Shown: piece after piece, positions 49,115 to 58,936 of the stretch
How positions within the stretch are numbered: position 1 is the first letter of the stretch
Layout: the number at the start of each line of letters is the position of its first letter
Assembly (NCBI GenBank): GCA_016709725.1
Contig: JADJMG010000020.1
Location: 1 to 64,000, forward strand
Direction: 5' to 3'
Source of the DNA: Bacteroidota bacterium
GTDB taxonomy: Bacteria; Bacteroidota; Bacteroidia; AKYH767-A; OLB10
DNA length: 64,000 nucleotides
Translations under genes and position numbers: made by a program
Notes under the pieces: generated by a model
Told to the model about the DNA's origin: nothing
Seen by the model: only the letters and a program-made list of their open reading frames with translations
Database searches by the model: none

Positions 49115-51207
49115 AATTTCATCCCTAAGTTATAGAATAGAAAGGCGAAGATATCACTTTGTTCATTAATTAATTTTCCGGTTGGTTTTCCTGAACCATG
49201 CCCTGCATCCACGTCGACTCGAATTAAAACGGGATTTTCTCCTTTATGATATTCCTGTAACTGTGCGGCAAACTTGAAGGAATGGCCTGGAACAACACGG
49301 TCGTCGTGATCAGCCGTTGTAATCATGGTTGCAGGATAATTAACTCCTGCTCGGATATTGTGCAACGGCGAATATTTATATAAAGCTTTAAATTCCTCAG
49401 CATTTTCACTGCTCCCGAAGTCGGTTGTCCATGCCCAGCCTATGGTGAATTTTTGAAATCGTAACATATCCATAACGCCAACTGCAGGCAGCGCTACTTT
49501 AAAGAGTTCGGGACGTTGCGTCATGACAGCACCAACCAATAGTCCACCATTTGAACGACCACTAATAGCTAAGCGATTCGAATTCGTGTATTTTTCTTTT
49601 ATTAGATATTCCGCCGCTGCAATAAAGTCATCAAAAACATTTTGCTTTTTTCCTTTCGTTCCTGCCTCGTGCCAATCACTTCCATACTCGCCACCTCCAC
49701 GTAGATTAGGCAACGCAAGTAAACCACCTTGTTCTAGAAATACTAAACGCTCAGGTTTAAATTCCGGTGTCTTACTAATATTAAATCCACCATAACCATA
49801 TAATAGGGTAGGGAGGTCACCGTTAGGAACGACGCCTTTCTTATGCACTAGAAACATTGGAATTTTGGTTCCATCTTTACTCGTATAAAATACTTGTTTG
49901 GTTTCAAATTCTTCCTCTTTATAAGGAAGGATGGATTTAAATTGAACACCAAGTCGAGCGGTCTTTAAATTATATCGATAGATTGTTGAAGGAGCGGTAA
50001 AAGTGGTATAATTAAAAAACATATTACTATCCGACTGTGAAGCAGAGATCGATTCAATCGTACCAAATCCAGTTAATGGAATTTCGTAAGGTTTCAAGCC
50101 TTTCATATCAAAAACATAGAGACGACTACTAGCATCTTTCATATAATGAGTGATGATGTTTTTATAGCCTAAGGATGCTGATTTTAAAATGTCTTTTTGT
50201 TCAGCAATTAAATCCTTCCAATTCGCTTCACTTAAATTTTTTGAATCAATGGAGATAATTTTATTTCTACTTGCTTTATAATTGGTCAAAAATAAAAGTT
50301 GATCACCATGGTTACCTAAGAAGTCAAAATCATGATCAAACCCTTTTACGATAGCCGTTGGTTTAGACTGAGGATTTAGTAAATCTTGAACGTAAACCGA
50401 ATTTCCAGAGGTGGATTCACTTCCAGAAATGATTAAAAATCGTTGATCTTCGCTTACCGCAGCGCTAAAATTTCTTTTTGGATGTTCTTTATCTTCCCAT
50501 ACTAAAATATCTTGTTCTTGATTAGTATTCAAAGAGTGATAATAAACTTTATGGAATTCGTTGATGGCATTTAAAGTTCCTTTGTTTTCATACCGACTGT
50601 AATAAAATCCATTCTGGTACCAAGCTATGGAACTAAACTTCACGCCTGAAATAATTTCGGGAAGTGATTTCAACGTTTTCACATCTTTCACTCGAATCAC
50701 ATTCCAATCGCTCCCCGCTTCTGAAACCTGAAAGGCTAAAAAGTTTCCGTCTGGAGAAGGTATTGTTTGTGTAATGGCAGTAGTTCCTTTTTCAGAAATT
50801 TTATTGGGATCAAAATAAGCGTACGGAACAAATTCTAAACTCTTCAAGTAAAACAAAACAGGTTGATTTTGTACTCCATCATGACGATAATAAAAATAGG
50901 ATTTTCCGCACTTAAAGGGAACACTATAACTTATAATTTTCCAGAGTTGGGTCATTCGAGCTTTTAAGGTATCTCGAAAGGGTATAGTGCTCATGTATTT
51001 TTCCGTAAAGGCATTTTCCTGCACTACCCAACCTTTCGTCTCTAAAGCGTGATCATCTTCCAGCCAGCGATAAGGGTCAGCTACTTTGGTGCCATGATAA
51101 TCATCCGTTTGATCTACCTTTTTAGTTTTTGGATAGTTAAGCACCTGCGCGCAGGTACTTCCCCATGAAATGAAAACTAAACTTACTGCTAAAATATAAT
51201 TCTTCAT
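49111..51207 (-). CDS. Prolyl oligopeptidase (S9A), exported
   Basis: This serine peptidase cleaves peptides after proline. The ATG at 51207 (MKNYILAVSLVFISWGSTCAQ) gives a signal peptide and 698 residues; the longer frame from 51264 adds an implausible leader. The N-terminal beta-propeller begins with KVADPYRWLEDDHALETKGWV. The C-terminal alpha/beta-hydrolase has GYGGFNIS, the nucleophile motif GRSNGGLL, the acid in DHDDRVVPGHSF and the histidine in DAGHGSGKP. Location is periplasmic or outer. It shares an operon with the DUF5011 lipoprotein. Confidence 0.95.
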   Translation of the reverse strand: MKNYILAVSLVFISWGSTCAQVLNYPKTKKVDQTDDYHGTKVADPYRWLEDDHALETKGWVVQENAFTEKYMSTIPFRDTLKARMTQLWKIISYSVPFKCGKSYFYYRHDGVQNQPVLFYLKSLEFVPYAYFDPNKISEKGTTAITQTIPSPDGNFLAFQVSEAGSDWNVIRVKDVKTLKSLPEIISGVKFSSIAWYQNGFYYSRYENKGTLNAINEFHKVYYHSLNTNQEQDILVWEDKEHPKRNFSAAVSEDQRFLIISGSESTSGNSVYVQDLLNPQSKPTAIVKGFDHDFDFLGNHGDQLLFLTNYKASRNKIISIDSKNLSEANWKDLIAEQKDILKSASLGYKNIITHYMKDASSRLYVFDMKGLKPYEIPLTGFGTIESISASQSDSNMFFNYTTFTAPSTIYRYNLKTARLGVQFKSILPYKEEEFETKQVFYTSKDGTKIPMFLVHKKGVVPNGDLPTLLYGYGGFNISKTPEFKPERLVFLEQGGLLALPNLRGGGEYGSDWHEAGTKGKKQNVFDDFIAAAEYLIKEKYTNSNRLAISGRSNGGLLVGAVMTQRPELFKVALPAVGVMDMLRFQKFTIGWAWTTDFGSSENAEEFKALYKYSPLHNIRAGVNYPATMITTADHDDRVVPGHSFKFAAQLQEYHKGENPVLIRVDVDAGHGSGKPTGKLINEQSDIFAFLFYNLGMKL

Positions 51208-51384
51208 TCTTTTTTTTATTCGAGTTAAGAGGATGGTAAAAGTACGTAAAAGAGAATAATTCAATGATTGAATGTTGCCTTATTAAAGTAAATTGGTGAC
51301 GGAGATGACTTTTTACTGACATTAGATTGTGACTGATTATCATCGTATTTGAAAAATTATACGGGAGCATGAAACAAATGAACC

Positions 51385-51440
51385 CAATCCATCATTCAAA
51401 TTTCAGGATTCGAATTTCCATATTTCAAAATCCAATAATG
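51385..51440. repeat. Degenerate CATCCAAAAT-type intergenic repeat
   Basis: A run of degenerate units (CCAATCCATCATTCAAATTTC, TTCCATATTTCAAAATCC) resembles the array at 39776-39822. The remaining gap between the oligopeptidase and the next gene (51208-51505) shows a near-consensus TACTTTTA promoter element for the oligopeptidase at about 51243-51250 and nothing else clear. Confidence 0.4.
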
Positions 51441-51505
51441 CACTATCTTCGTATTTATAAAATAAAGAAGGGTCTCAATCGTTCACAAAGGCCTATTGAT
51501 ATCCT

Positions 51506-52694
51506 ATGTTTCTAAAAAGTAAGGTGATTACAACCCCCGATTTCCAAATTTACAACTCTTTTGCAGAGTTGAAAAATGATTTGCCGCCGCATCGAACTCT
51601 TTTTTTGGAAAAGGAGTATTTGCTCTCGATGGAAGAGTCGTCGCCATCCGCTTTATCATTTCGATATGTTTGTTTAAAGGAAAAAGGGGAGGTGATAGCC
51701 GCCTATTATTTTCAAGTCATTAATTTGTCGAGTAACCAGCTTGGACAAATTGTAAATTTTGAGCCTTATAGTAAAATTATTTCCGGGTCTTTCCATGCTG
51801 GTTCAAAAAATGCTTTTTGGTGTTAAAAAAGACAAGCCACATTACTTAGTGATATGTGGGAATATGTATCTCAGTGGTGATTATGGAATTTTGTTTGTAG
51901 GAAAAGATAAAGAAAGTGCTGCCATACTACTTTCTGAAGCTTTTGTTTATGTAAAAAAAGAGCTCGAGAAAACAGGGAAAGTGATGGCGGAAATCGCCAA
52001 AGATTATCCTATAGAAAGTGACATTTATGGAGCACACTTAAAGGCAAAGAAGTTCTATCCATTAGTGATGGATCCTATCATGAAAATGAATATTCGTCCG
52101 CATTGGAACTCTTTTGACGATTATATTGCGGATTTAAGTTCTAAGTACCGGCAACGATATGTGCAAGTGAAGAAGAAAATTTCTGGATGTGAAATGCGCG
52201 TTTTGACTACGGATGAGCTCATCGAAAGAAAAGAAGAAATTGATCGATTGTATTTAGCTGTGCAGAATAAAAGTCCAGTTCGCCTCGTCATGCATAATTC
52301 CGATTACTTGATTTCCCTCTCTAAACGGTTGAAATCGAAGGTGGAGTTCAAAGGTATATTGGAAAATGGGAAATTACTTGCTTTTATGGCAGGTGTTAAA
52401 GACCATCAGCATTTCGAAGCCCATCATATTGGTATTGATTATGAGTACAATAAGAGCCATTGCTTGTATCAAAATATACTATATGCTTATATCGAAATGG
52501 CTATTTTGGCCAGATCACCATACATTTCTTTTGGGCGTACTGCTTTAGAAATGAAAACTACTGTAGGAGCGGTGGTTCATACCTATCAGGCTTACATCAA
52601 GCTAAATAACACTTTATTGAATGGGATTGCTTGTCACATGCTTCCAACAGAGTATGAAATGGACTGGATTCCACGAAACCCTTTCCGTCAATAG
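51506..52694 (+). CDS. GNAT/FemAB-like acyltransferase (one frame slip)
   Basis: This protein of about 396 residues resembles the peptidoglycan/BioF2-like GNAT group (DUF482-type). The N-terminal 95 residues (FLKSKVITTPDFQIYNSFAEL ... VIAAYYFQVINLS) are in one frame. From about 51785 the second frame continues (LVQKMLFGVKKDKPHYLVICGN). Deleting one G in GGG at 51785-51787 joins them. The core has a central RQRYVQVKKKISGCEMRVLT linker and a GNAT-like C-terminal half (LLAFMAGVKDHQHFEAHHIGIDYEYNKSHCLYQNILYAYIEMAI). The substrate is unknown. Confidence 0.72.
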
Positions 52695-52800
52695 TATTTC
52701 CCTTTTGAATTTAGGCTTTTCGTGTATGGATTAATGACATTCACAAAATTCAATTCCAAAAGTCGATCGCCCTTCGTATTTTAGTTCTTACAAAGAGATT

Positions 52801-53172
52801 ATGACGAAGGCGAGCTACTGGTTACTATCAGGATTATTTATTTTTTCTTTTCAAGCGAAAGGGGGGATAGATGGTGTTACACACCTTCCAAAAATGATGA
52901 TTCAGATCGTGGAAGGTTCAACTTCAGCGTATCCGAATCCTTTTAATGAAAATACAACCATTTTTTATTCGGCTCGTGAAGATGCCTTTGTAAAAGTGAA
53001 GTTGTACACCAATCAAGGGAAATTGATGGCGCAAATATTTGATGATTTAGTGGAGAAAGGGGCTACGTATCAGTTTGAATTAGATGGACGAAAAATGTTA
53101 CCGGGTGTATATTATTACACCATTGAAACGGATAAAAAAATAATTCATCAGCGAATTGAATTAATTCGTTGA
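52801..53172 (+). CDS. Small T9SS type A sorting-domain protein
   Basis: This 123-residue protein has a signal peptide (SYWLLSGLFIFSFQAKG). After a short spacer, the rest is essentially only a type A sorting domain (AYPNPFNENTTIFYSARED ... KVKLYTNQGKLMAQIFDD ... MLPGVYYYTIETDKKIIHQRIEL). It carries almost no passenger. It may be a remnant of a longer cargo or a genuine mini-cargo. A terminator follows at 53208. Confidence 0.8.
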   Translation: MTKASYWLLSGLFIFSFQAKGGIDGVTHLPKMMIQIVEGSTSAYPNPFNENTTIFYSAREDAFVKVKLYTNQGKLMAQIFDDLVEKGATYQFELDGRKMLPGVYYYTIETDKKIIHQRIELIR

Positions 53173-53207
53173 GATAAAGATGTGTTTTATGGTTTGATTG
53201 GGTGAAT

Positions 53208-53238
53208 GGGGTCTCTGCTGAGATCCCTTTTACTTTTT
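53208..53238 (+). terminator. Rho-independent terminator after the mini T9SS cargo
   Basis: GGGTCTC pairs with GAGATCCC (one bulged T) across a TGCT loop, followed by TTTTACTTTTT. It lies 36 bases after the stop. Confidence 0.7.
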
Positions 53239-53338
53239 AAGCACAATAGCATATTTTTAACAAAAAACGGATGTAAGATTCATTGAATTTTAGATCATCA
53301 ATTTAACTGAATAATTTTATTATCCGAGACGAATTTAT

Positions 53339-53346
53339 TATCTTTG
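53339..53346 (+). promoter_or_regulatory. -7 promoter element of cmk
   Basis: TATCTTTG (TAnnTTTG) ends six bases before the ATG at 53353, predicting a leaderless or nearly leaderless mRNA and excluding the in-frame TTG at 53344. Confidence 0.6.
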
Positions 53347-53352
53347 TTCTCG

Positions 53353-54072
53353 ATGAGCTCACGCTTAATTATTGCCATTGATGGCTACTCTTCTTGTGGG
53401 AAAAGTACGGTCGCAAAAGGCTTAGCCCGAAAATTGGGAATCCATTACATTGACTCCGGTGCAATGTACAGAGCAGTCACCCTTTATTTTCTCGAAAACA
53501 ATATCCCCATTCCTGGTCCGGAAGAGTTGCATGATTATGTTTATGATTATAGTGATGTACTCCGCAAAATCAATATCTCATTTCAGTTTAATCCGGTTTC
53601 TGGATTCAGCGAAGTGTATTTGAATGGTAGGAATGTGGAAAATGAAATCCGTACCATGGAGATCAATGAGCAAGTAAGCCATGTGAGTGCCATTAAATCG
53701 GTACGCGCCCATTTAGTGAAGTTACAACGAGATTCAGCAAATGAAGGTGGATTGGTGATGGATGGACGCGATATTGGAACAACCGTTTTCCCGGATGCCG
53801 ATTTAAAGATTTTTATGAAGGCGGATCCGATGGTTCGCTCCGAACGTCGGTACAAAGAACTTAAATCAAAAGGCATTGAGGTGCTTTTAGAAGATGTAAT
53901 ACAAAATGTGGTGGGACGTGATTATGAAGACTCGCATCGCGAAGAGTCACCCTTAAGAAAAGCTGAGGATGCTATCATTCTCGACAATACCTACTTAACC
54001 CACGACGAGCAAGTGGAATTTGTGATAGAAGCCGTACGTAAATTAGCTTTATCCAATTCCGCTTCTTCCTAA
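53353..54072 (+). CDS. cmk: Cytidylate kinase Cmk
   Basis: Cmk phosphorylates CMP and dCMP with ATP. The start at 53353 (MSSRLIIAIDG) gives 239 residues. Walker A is DGYSSCGKSTVAKGLARKLG, followed by YIDSGAMYRAVTLYF, the NMP-binding insert with NEQVSHVSAIKSVRAHLVKLQR, GGLVMDGRDIGTTVFPDADLKIFM and the lid arginines in RSERRYKEL and GRDYEDSHREESPLRKAEDA. ispH follows 45 bases downstream on the same strand. Confidence 0.96.
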   Translation: MSSRLIIAIDGYSSCGKSTVAKGLARKLGIHYIDSGAMYRAVTLYFLENNIPIPGPEELHDYVYDYSDVLRKINISFQFNPVSGFSEVYLNGRNVENEIRTMEINEQVSHVSAIKSVRAHLVKLQRDSANEGGLVMDGRDIGTTVFPDADLKIFMKADPMVRSERRYKELKSKGIEVLLEDVIQNVVGRDYEDSHREESPLRKAEDAIILDNTYLTHDEQVEFVIEAVRKLALSNSASS

Positions 54073-54117
54073 ACTATTACCCTTTAATATTCGTTATAGA
54101 TTGCAAGATAGAAACTC

Positions 54118-55010
54118 ATGAACGTAGTCATTGATAGTAATTCTGGATTTTGTTTTGGTGTGGTGTATGCCATCCAAATGGCCGAAGATGAACTCGATCA
54201 GAATGGAAAGCTGTATTGCCTTGGTGATATTGTGCATAATGGTGAAGAAGTAGATCGTTTAAAAGCGAAAGGTCTTGAAATCATCGATCACGATCGACTA
54301 GCCACGCTTAAAGATTGCAAGGTGTTGATTCGTGCACATGGTGAACCTCCTTCTACGTATCAATTGGCCATAAAAAATAATATTGAATTAATTGACGCTT
54401 CTTGTCCAGTGGTTTTGAAATTGCAGTATCGTGTTAAAACCAGTTTTGAAGGTATTGTTGAAAATGGTGGACAAATTGTGATTTATGGTCAGCCTGGGCA
54501 TGCGGAAGTAAACGGACTTGTTGGACAAACGGAAGGAAAAGCCATTGTGGTTTTTTCAGAAGAAGATTTAGATAAAATCAATTTTAAACTTCCCGTACAT
54601 TTCTTTTCACAAACTACCAAAAGCACATTAGGTTTTGAGAAGATGGAACGCTTGATTCAAGAAAAATTTATTCTGCATAATGGATCTTTAGAAGAAGGAG
54701 ATTTTGTGAGTAACGACACACTTTGTCGACAAGTATCAAATCGTGAACCACAACTCAAACGATTTTCTCAATTGCACGATGTCATCGTTTTTGTGAGCGG
54801 CAAAAAAGTTCGAATGGAAAGGCGCTGTACTCTGTTTGCAAAGCCCATAACGATGAAAGCTACTTTATTTCCAATCCAAGTGAGCTAGATGCGTCGTGGT
54901 TTGAAGGAAAATCTTCCGTTGGAATTGCCGGTGCTACATCAACTCCCATGTGGTTGATGGAAGAGGTGGCTTCTACTATTCGAAACCAAACCGTGGTTTT
55001 GAATAATTAA
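54118..55010 (+). CDS. ispH: 4-hydroxy-3-methylbut-2-enyl diphosphate reductase IspH (one frame slip)
   Basis: IspH is the last enzyme of the non-mevalonate isoprenoid pathway, making IPP and DMAPP, and holds a [4Fe-4S] cluster. The three cluster cysteines are in SGFCFGV, DASCPVV and NDTLCRQVSNRE. Conserved IRAHGEPP and FSQTTKSTLGFEKM are also visible. The first frame ends falsely at 54888. One more A in the run at 54802-54807 restores VSGKKSSNGKALYSVCKAHN and the C-terminal SSVGIAGATSTPMWLMEEV, ending at 55010 (about 298 residues). An essential gene, so a sequence error is likely. Confidence 0.95.
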
Positions 55011-55329
55011 TCTCTTAAACTTTTATTTTTTTATTAGAAAATTGAAATCAAACTATCGTTGAAAATAGTTGATAGATTGATTTCTCATTCAACTTCGATT
55101 TTTTCCCTTTAGGCGTCGTTTTCGTCCATTCGCCAAACATTTTGTTGTGTTCACCAAATTAAAAGTAAAGATTCGTTTTAGAAAGTAATCGAATCAAAAA
55201 TTCCCATTCAAAGTTCGAAAAAAATCTACTCTCTGTAACGGAGAGTTCAACCCTACATACTCTATAGTGGAATATGAAAATAATCAAATTAACCTCTCAA
55301 ATTAACAAACACAAAAACCAAAACACATC
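55011..55329. other. Gene-free gap before the CxxCH T9SS cargo
   Basis: This 319-base AT-rich gap has no ORF worth reporting. It holds a 6-bp hairpin ACTCTC-TGTAACG-GAGAGT at 55228-55246, which may lie in the leader of the next gene. No TAnnTTTG element was found close to the ATG at 55330. Confidence 0.4.
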
Positions 55330-56648
55330 ATGAAAAAGTACATTCCTTATGCACTGCCCCTTGTTATTATTCTCATGACAAGTTCCATTCTTAGCGATAA
55401 TGGGAAAGCAGGAAAAACAAATTCACCAGGAGAATCAAATTGCACGAGTTGTCATGGAGACTTCACCGCAAACACGGGTGGTGGCTCTATTACCATAACT
55501 AATACAGGTATGACGAACTGGCAATACACTCCTGGGCAAACTTATCCGATTACAGTTACCGTTGCAAAAGCTGGAATGCCACTTTTTGGTGTAGGAGTAG
55601 AGTGTTTAACAGCATCCAACACGAATGCAGGAAATTTTGCAATTACCAATTCGGCATCAACAAGACTTTTATCAGCAACCGTAAGTGGAGTAAGTCGCGT
55701 CAATGTAACTCATCAAATGAATGGAGGATTATCAGCAAATTCAAAAGCATTCACATTTAATTGGACCGCTCCGGCAGCAGGTACAGGTACTGTGAAGTTT
55801 TACTTTTCAGGAATCGCTGCTAACAATGACGGTGGTGAAGGGGGCGATTATGTATATTTTGCGAATAAAACAGTAACTGAACTTACTTGCACACCTCCAC
55901 CCACACCCGGTGCTATAGCAGGAAGTGCAAGTAATAATTGTGGAATTAGTACAAAAACTTATTCAGTAGCTGCAGTAAGTGGAGCAACCAGTTATGTTTG
56001 GAGAACTGATATTGTTGGCGCAACCATTAATGGAACAACAGGTAATGTGACAACAACTACACCCAGTATCAGCTTAACATTTCCTTCCAATTTTGCGAAT
56101 GCAAACTGTACGTAAAAGCTCAAGAATGCATGTGGAGTTAGTATTGAAAAGTTAAATCCATCTCCTCCAAACCTGCCAAACCACAAGCAATTACGGGTCC
56201 TGTAAATCCTTGCACGAATAGCACCAATTTAGTTTATTCCATCTCTCCAGTTGCTCAGGCTACTTCATATTCATGGACAGTACCCAGTGGACTAACACTA
56301 GCGTCAGGTCAAGGGACTACCAGTTTACATGTTAATGCAGGAGCCGTAGCTAAAGTTTGTTCATTAAAAGTAGGGGCCACCAATGCTTGTGGAACGAGTG
56401 GTAAACAAACTTTAGTTGTCAATGTAACTTCCTGTATTCGTGAATTTGAATTCAACAACAATTCACTTCATTTCATTGATACTCCAGAAAGAATTGACAT
56501 TTATAGTACAGATGGTAGATTGATTCAACAAATAAATCACCCCAACAACAAGCAAAGTTTAGCTGATTTACCCATGGGAATTTATATTGTTTCCATGCGA
56601 TTCAAAGATCATCAGGTCAATGAAAAAGTATTTGTTCAACCTAATTAG
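55330..56648 (+). CDS. Choice-of-anchor/Reeler-like T9SS cargo with CxxCH motif (frame slips)
   Basis: This exported protein of about 439 residues has a signal peptide (YIPYALPLVIILMTSSILS) and a segment NSPGESNCTSCHGDFTAN whose CTSCH is a potential heme c site. A Reeler-like beta-sandwich (residues ~50-185; YTPGQTYPITVTVAKAGMPLFGVGVECL ... GTVKFYFSGIAANNDGGEGGDYVYFANK) follows, as in the 'choice-of-anchor V' group. The first frame stops at 56115. After two or more slips at about 56100-56180 the sequence continues with PKD/Ig-like repeats (TNLVYSISPVAQATSYSWTVPSG; CSLKVGATNACGTSGKQTL) and a type A sorting domain (IDIYSTDGRLIQQINHPNN ... MGIYIVSMRF). Confidence 0.78.
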
Positions 56649-56656
56649 ATTTCATT

Positions 56657-56680
56657 AGGGACGCATTTCAATGCGTCCCT
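56657..56680. repeat. GGGACGCATT hairpin repeat
   Basis: AGGGACGCATT-TC-AATGCGTCCCT is a perfect 11-bp stem with a two-base loop, eight bases after the cargo stop codon. GGGACGC-type palindromes are, as I recall, widespread intergenic repeats. It may double as a transcript end, but no T-run follows. Confidence 0.65.
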
Positions 56681-56707
56681 ACATGAATTTACCTCCATTA
56701 ACCGAGA

Positions 56708-56750
56708 CCGCCCGAGCAAAAACTGAAATTTTTCAGTTTTGCTCGGGCGG
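56708..56750. repeat. Long GC-rich hairpin (CCGCCCGAGC...) upstream of rpsA
   Basis: Left arm 56708-56728 and right arm 56731-56750 pair over 20 bases with one bulged A and a two-base loop. The outer half, CCGCCCGAGC/GCTCGGGCGG, is far more GC-rich than the surroundings. The rest of the gap (56751-56944) has no gene. Confidence 0.75.
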
Positions 56751-56944
56751 CTCATCATTAAATTCAATTGCATTTTATTTATTCATTGCGGTTTCCTATT
56801 TTTGAACCAATCGCATTTCTTTGTAAAATTTTGCCACCTTTTTAGGATTAAACTGCTTAAAATCGATTACTTTTTCTAAGATCGTTTACCATATTGCATT
56901 GAATATCAACATATTTATTTATTTGCACTTTTAATAAGTTTACT

Positions 56945-56952
56945 TAACTTTG
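56945..56952 (+). promoter_or_regulatory. -7 promoter element of rpsA
   Basis: TAACTTTG (TAnnTTTG) lies 43 bases before the rpsA ATG. This leaves a leader of about 38 bases, longer than at most genes here. Confidence 0.55.
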
Positions 56953-56958
56953 CAACCC

Positions 56959-56982
56959 TTCCGCAGGCCATTCCTGCTGGAA
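56959..56982 (+). promoter_or_regulatory. Leader hairpin of rpsA
   Basis: TTCC-g-CAGG pairs with CCTG-ct-GGAA across a CCATT loop, in the predicted 5' leader 13 bases before the ATG. Autoregulatory leaders are usual for ribosomal protein genes; binding by S1 is inferred only from position. Confidence 0.45.
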
Positions 56983-56995
56983 GTCTATTGTTTAG

Positions 56996-58840
56996 ATGGC
57001 AACAACTACAAATACATCGGAGCACAGCTCTAAAGTAAACTTTGCAACGCCTGATCCTAACGATTTCGATTGGGATAATTCAGGTAAAGCTTTCGACTCA
57101 TACAAAACAGATGAGCGCGTAAAGCTTGAAGCTTTGTATGACACAACGCTTAATGCGGTATTGGAACGTGAAATTGTTTCAGGATCAATCATTGGTCTTA
57201 CAAGCAAGGAAGCGGTAATCAATATCGGCTACAAAAGTGATGGTTTAGTACCATTAACTGAATTCCGCCACATGCCTGATTTAAAAATCGGGGATACGGT
57301 TGAAGTTTATGTAGAGACAGCAGAAGACAAAAACGGTCAGCTGATCCTCTCTCATAAAAAAGCACGCGCCATGAAATCATGGGATCGTGTGAATGGATCA
57401 CTCGAGAAAGATGAAATCGTAACTGGTTTTGTTAAATGCCGCACCAAAGGCGGATTGATCGTGGATGTATTCGGAATTGAAGCATTCTTACCAGGTTCAC
57501 AAATTGATGTGAAGCCGATTCGTGATTACGACGTTTACGTTGGAAAAGACGATGGAGTTTAAGATTGTGAAGATCAATCAAGAGTTCAAGAACGTAGTAG
57601 TATCGCACAAGGTGTTGATCGAAAACGAACTTGAGAAGCAAAAAGTAGAAATCATGAGTAAGCTGGAGAAAGGCCAGGTACTTGAAGGAACTGTTAAGAA
57701 CATTACGTCTTACGGTGTCTTCATGGACTTAGGTGGTGTTGATGGCTTATTGCATATCACAGATATTAGCTGGGGACGTATTAACCATCCAGAAGAGGTG
57801 TTGAAATTAGATGATCGTATCAATGTTGTAATCCTTGATTTCGATGAAGAGAAGAAGAGAATTGCACTTGGTTTAAAACAATTGACTGCTCAACCATGGG
57901 AGTCATTGGATCAAAACTTAAATGCGAATGATAAAGTGAAAGGTAAAGTAGTGGTATTAACGGACTACGGTGCATTCGTTGAAATCATTCCTGGAGTAGA
58001 AGGATTGATTCACGTTTCTGAAATGTCATGGTCACAACACTTACGTAGCCCACAAGATTTCTTGAAAGTGGGTGATGAAGTGGAAACAGTAGTATTAAGT
58101 ATCGATCGCGATGAACATAAAATGTCATTGGGATTGAAGCAACTTACTCCTGATCCTTGGGGTGAAATTTTAACTAAATATCCTGTGTCTTCTAAGCACA
58201 AAGCGAAGGTGCGTAACTTCACTAATTTCGGGTGTTTGTTGAGTTAGAAGAAGGTGTTGATGGATTAATTCACATCAGTGATTTAAGCTGGAACAAGAAA
58301 ATTAAGCATCCTGCTGAATTCACTAAAATTGGTGAAGAGTTAGAAGTAATCGTGTTGGAAGTGGATGTTGAAAATCGTCGCCTAAGTCTTGGACATAAGC
58401 AATTAGAAGATAACCCTTGGGATACTTACGAAGGTTTGTTCTCTATGAATAGTCTTCACAATGGCGTTGTTGGAAAAGTTACAGATAAAGGTGCTGCAGT
58501 AATCTTCACTACCTATGGTGTTGAAGCATTTGCTCCTTACCGTCAGTTAACGAAGGAAGATGGTACGGTTGCAAAAGAACACGAGACCTTAGATTTCAAA
58601 GTAATTGAATTCAACAAAGAGAATCGTAGAATTGTTGTATCACATACTCGTATCTTCGACGAAAAAGCACAAGAAGCGAAAAAAGCAGAGTCAGGTGAGC
58701 GTGAAAAAGAAGCAGGTACCACAGCAAAAGCTGTGAAGAAGATTAAGGATAATCAAGAGAAATCTACTCTTGGAGATATCGCATCTTTAGCTGCTCTTAA
58801 AACTTCATTGGAAGGTTCTGAAAAGAAAGACGAGAACTAA
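56996..58840 (+). CDS. rpsA: 30S ribosomal protein S1 (two frame slips)
   Basis: S1 is the RNA-binding ribosomal protein needed for mRNA loading. Corrected, it has about 614 residues and six S1 domains: two diverged N-terminal ones (from about residues 60 and 143), then four typical ones with GVFMDLGGVDGLLHITDISW, GAFVEIIPGVEGLIHVSEMSW, GVFVELEEGVDGLIHISDLSW and a diverged last one. The first slip is AAAA at 57544-57547 (one fewer A restores VGKTMEFKIVKINQEF). The second is at 58230-58236, where NFGVFVELEEG is expected. The uncorrected frames are 56996-57562, 57522-58247 and 58232-58840. The C-terminal tail is Lys/Glu-rich. A terminator follows. Confidence 0.96.
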
Positions 58841-58861
58841 GATTCTCGTTCTATAAATTAC

Positions 58862-58889
58862 AAAAAGGCTACCGTATGGTGGCCTTTTT
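58862..58889 (+). terminator. Rho-independent terminator of rpsA
   Basis: AAAAAGGC-tACC pairs with GGTg-GCCTTTTT around a GTAT loop, 22 bases after the stop. The symmetrical A/T flanks would allow use on both strands. Confidence 0.85.
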
Positions 58890-58923
58890 GCATTTTTAAT
58901 GCTCTTTGCTTTTTGTTTTTTAT

Positions 58924-58931
58924 TAATTTTG
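58924..58931 (+). promoter_or_regulatory. -7 promoter element of pyrR
   Basis: TAATTTTG (TAnnTTTG) ends five bases before the ATG at 58937, with a TTTG at 58905-58908 upstream (slightly short spacing). The mRNA is predicted to be nearly leaderless. Confidence 0.55.
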
Positions 58932-58936
58932 AGCCC

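Noticed and set aside
57522..58247. Programmed frameshifting in rpsA
   Set aside because: The two slips have opposite corrections and no slippery heptamer with a downstream structure was seen; similar slips affect many unrelated genes here.
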